DNA of 64,000 bases, taken from positions 23,636 to 87,635 of the forward strand of contig JBGSJZ010000121.1 of the NCBI GenBank assembly GCA_041741455.1, in the 5' to 3' direction. The translations under genes were made by a program, and so were the position numbers. Source of the DNA: CALESS01 sp041741455. GTDB taxonomy: Bacteria; Chloroflexota; Anaerolineae; Anaerolineales; Anaerolineaceae. Each line of letters opens with the position of its first letter. The stretch's first letter is position 1. Below are positions 61,850 to 64,000 of this stretch, in pieces. The notes under the pieces were generated by a model, which saw nothing but the letters and a program-made list of their open reading frames with translations, was not told the origin of the DNA and made no database searches.

Positions 61850-62761
61850 ATGGCAGATTTCATTAGCAAGTGGATGGAAGGTCTTTCCCGCACCCGTAAG
61901 GTCGCTTTCGGGCGGATTGCGACGCTGTTCGGTGCAACGGAAATAAATGAGGATACTTGGGATGAGTTGGAAGCAATCCTGGTCCAGGCAGACCTGGGCG
62001 TTGATACGGCACTTTCAATTATTGCCAAATTGCAAAACACTGTCAAAGAGCAGGGACTGACCCGATCAGAAGAATTGCAGGAATCGCTGCGAGATGAGCT
62101 CATTCGTCGGATCGATCCCCCGCCAGTAATTGATCTCAGCCATAATAAGCCGGCGATCGTTTTACTGGTAGGCGTCAACGGCAGCGGTAAAACCACCACT
62201 GCAGCCAAGCTTGGCAAACTCTTCTCCAACCAGGGCAAGCGCATCCTGCTGGCAGCCGGGGATACCTACCGGGCTGCAGCTGTTGATCAGCTTCAAGTCT
62301 GGGGGCAACGGCTAAATCTGCCGGTTATCGCCGGCCAGGCTAACGCTGATCCTGGGGCTGTTGCTTTTGACGCTGTCCAGGCTGCCCAAGCGCGCGGTGT
62401 GGATATCCTTTTGGTGGATACCGCGGGTCGTTTGCATACGCGTTTCAATTTGATGGAAGAATTGAAAAAAGTTTATCGGGTGGTCGGTAAGGCCATGCCC
62501 GGCGCGCCCCATGCCATCTGGCTGGTGCTGGATGCGACTACTGGCCAGAACGCCCTTTCCCAGGCTCGCGCTTTCAAAGACGCAGTCAAGGTAACTGGTA
62601 TTATCCTGGCCAAGTTGGATTCATCCGCCAAAGGCGGGATGGCATTTGCAATTCAAAATGAGCTCGGTCTGCCTATACTTTTTGCCGGATTGGGCGAAAA
62701 ACCTGAGGATCTCACGCCATTTGACCGCCAGTCATTTGTTGATGGTATTTTGCAGAAATAG
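61850..62761 (+). CDS. ftsY: Signal recognition particle receptor FtsY
   Basis: 303-residue SRP receptor GTPase with N domain (residues 1-95) and NG GTPase domain: G1 GVNGSGKTTTAAKLGKL near residue 106, DTYRAAAVDQL, G3 DTAGRLHT near 190, and G4-like LAKLDSSAKGG. The acidic A domain is absent, as in many bacteria. The frame runs far upstream through rlmN in another phase, but homology starts at MADFISKWMEGL. No Shine-Dalgarno precedes it, consistent with a leaderless message. Confidence 0.94.
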   Translation: MADFISKWMEGLSRTRKVAFGRIATLFGATEINEDTWDELEAILVQADLGVDTALSIIAKLQNTVKEQGLTRSEELQESLRDELIRRIDPPPVIDLSHNKPAIVLLVGVNGSGKTTTAAKLGKLFSNQGKRILLAAGDTYRAAAVDQLQVWGQRLNLPVIAGQANADPGAVAFDAVQAAQARGVDILLVDTAGRLHTRFNLMEELKKVYRVVGKAMPGAPHAIWLVLDATTGQNALSQARAFKDAVKVTGIILAKLDSSAKGGMAFAIQNELGLPILFAGLGEKPEDLTPFDRQSFVDGILQK

Positions 62762-62778
62762 AAATTTGGAGGATTTTC

Positions 62779-63865
62779 ATGCAGGACCTGTTGGATCGTT
62801 TATATAGTTGCCGAAAGCTAATCTCTGAATTATTGGAGCATCTTTGACCTGGCGTCAAAGGAAAAAGAACTCGCAGAATTAACTCAACAATCTGAAGATC
62901 CGGATTTGTGGAATGATCGGGAACGCGCTCAACAGGTCATGAAAGACCTGTCAGATTTGCGTACTGAGGTGGAAGGCTGGAAAACGATCTCCTTGCGGGT
63001 GGAAGATTCCATCGAACTGGCTAGTCTGGAGGACAAATCCTTATTCCAGGAATTGGAAACCGAAACCGCAGCTTTGGAGAAGGAATTAGCCACGCGAGAA
63101 ATCTCCACCCTGCTTTCCGGCCCGTATGATAAAGGCAACGCTCTGCTTACCATAAACTCTGGCGCCGGCGGCACTGAATCCCAGGATTGGGCGGCCATGC
63201 TGCAACGTCTGTACTTGCGCTGGGCAGAACGTCGTGGTTTCCAGACTGAAATTCTGGATTACACCGAAGGCGAAGAAGCTGGGATCAAAACAATCACTAT
63301 TGCCGTCAATGGTCGCTATGCCTACGGCTACCTGCGTTCCGAAAAAGGCGTCCATCGTCTGATTCGTCTCTCACCATTTGACTCAGCCCATCGTCGCCAC
63401 ACTTCTTTTGCCCAGGTGGAAATCCTTCCTGAAGTTGGAGAGGATTCTGAGATCGTAATTCCAGCGGACGATATCCGGGTGGATGTCTTCCGCTCTGCGG
63501 GAGCTGGTGGTCAGAATGTTCAGAAGAACTCCACTGCCATCCGCATCACTCACTTGCCGTCCGGGCTTGTGGTGGCCTGTCAGAATGAGCGTTCACAATT
63601 GCAGAACCGGGAAAACGCGATGAGAGTGTTAAGGGCTCGATTGCTTGAAATCAAACGCGAGCAGCAGGAAAAACACTTGGCTGATTTACGTGGTGTGTAT
63701 ATGAAAGTGGAATTTGGCAGCCAGATCCGCACCTTTACCCTGCACCCCTACCAATTGGTTAAGGATCACCGTACCGATTTCGAGACAGGCAACACCCAGG
63801 CTGCCTTGGATGGCGAAATTGATGGCTTTATCGAAGCCTTCTTGCGCTGGAACCACGAGAAATAG
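62779..63865 (+). CDS. prfB: Peptide chain release factor 2 (programmed +1 frameshift)
   Basis: RF2 reads UGA and UAA stops. A 22-codon first frame (62779-62844, MQDLLDRLYSCRKLISELLEHL) ends in CTT TGA C at 62842-62848. Slippage past T62845 continues in +1 as DLASKEKELAELTQQS for 339 residues. An internal SD-like GGAG (62835-62838) sits just before the slip site. The second frame has the stop-recognition SPF in RLSPFDSAHR and the catalytic GGQ in GAGGQNVQKNSTA. Total 361 residues. GGAGG at 62768 is the start ribosome site. Confidence 0.96.
62835..62848 (+). promoter_or_regulatory. prfB +1 frameshift signal
   Basis: GGAG, three bases, then CTTTGAC. It matches the autoregulatory CUUUGAC site where low RF2 favours frameshifting. 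Confidence 0.95.
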
Positions 63866-64000
63866 AGTAGGGAGCGGCGACTAACCGCCCCCTCTCACAC
63901 CACCGGACATGCGGGTCCGCATCCGGCGGTTCATCAAGCAATACGCAGTTCTAGATACCGACTTCTAATACTCTTCAGCCCTAAGTTATGAAAATATCCA
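63866..64000 (-). mobile_element. 3' end of a group II intron (D5 and D6), truncated by the window
   Basis: On the minus strand a 34-base D5-like hairpin (63932-63899) starts GAACCGCCGGATGCGG, has a two-base bulge on the 3' side, and is followed by a D6-like stem GGGGGCGG (63892-63885) with CCGCTCCC (63877-63870). A maturase-like C-terminus lies upstream. The 3' intron end therefore sits within a few bases of the prfB stop. The 5' part is beyond the window. Confidence 0.75.
63934..64000 (-). CDS. Group II intron reverse transcriptase/maturase (C-terminal fragment)
   Basis: The last 21 codons of a minus-strand frame read GYFHNLGLKSIRSRYLELRI plus Ala and stop with TGA at 63936-63934. The stop is immediately followed by D5, the expected arrangement for intron-encoded proteins in domain 4. 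Too short to classify the protein by itself. Confidence 0.6.
   Translation of the reverse strand, partial: GYFHNLGLKSIRSRYLELRIA

Noticed and set aside
62906..63865. RF2 starting at TTG 62906
   Set aside because: The upstream short frame plus CTTTGAC site shows the gene starts at 62779 with a programmed frameshift.
1..64000. CRISPR arrays, prophage or defence islands
   Set aside because: No regularly spaced repeats, cas genes, restriction-modification genes or phage structural genes were seen; apart from the intron edge, no transposase was recognised.

Overview
The window is a gene-dense chromosomal stretch that looks like an Anaerolineae-type member of the Chloroflexota. This rests on family content, moderate GC, single-membrane-style envelope genes, lipoproteins and exported proteins with Thr/Pro-rich linkers, RNase Y, a type 2 IPP isomerase and a bi-domain oxidoreductase. 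No rRNA or protein phylogeny could be run, so the assignment is an inference. About 60 protein genes, two tRNAs, a programmed frameshift gene and the edge of a group II intron are present. There is no prophage and no CRISPR array.

Layout. 0.06-13.4 kb: type 2 IPP isomerase, a GH13 amylase, DusB with an AhpD-like protein, bifunctional RelA/SpoT, MoeA with a VKOR-like protein, a DUF1540-like acidic protein, two MFS transporters, tRNA-Gln, an M24 peptidase, a lipase-like hydrolase and an MBL hydrolase. 13.5-25 kb: RNase Y and RecX, a 540-base gap with a possible minus-strand RNA, small membrane proteins, a PfkB kinase, a transglutaminase membrane protein, a PAP2 phosphatase, a YtxH protein, a secreted gluzincin protease and a flippase-like protein. 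25.2-30.7 kb: polysaccharide genes (bi-domain oxidoreductase, heparinase-like protein, GT4 glycosyltransferase), preceded by an unexplained structured leader.

30.7-43.1 kb is the most coherent block and the best candidate for an under-described system. A PhoB/PhoR-type two-component system is followed by a Pho-box-like element, pstS, pstC, pstA, pstB and phoU. Next come two tandem thymidylate-kinase-like genes (the second with an arginine in place of the P-loop lysine) overlapping a CHAD-domain gene. Facing them is a minus-strand operon of a CruF-like carotenoid gene and two PPK2 polyphosphate kinases. Together they suggest a phosphate-sensing, uptake and polyphosphate-handling island in which the paired kinase-like proteins have an unknown job.

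43.2-64 kb: a bacterial-PH/zinc-ribbon protein; uridine kinase with a VTT membrane protein; a SpoIIE-like phosphatase overlapping an RCK channel-like protein without a recognisable selectivity filter, which overlaps a small P-loop protein; secD-secF; a threonine-dehydrogenase-like SDR; glycerate dehydrogenase convergent with glycerate 2-kinase; an M23 peptidase; an ADP-forming acyl-CoA synthetase; tRNA-Leu, trigger factor and clpP; HAD hydrolase and rlmN; ftsY (probably almost leaderless); and prfB with the classical CUUUGAC +1 frameshift. The right edge holds the 3' end (maturase C-terminus, D5, D6) of a group II intron on the minus strand, starting directly after the prfB stop codon.
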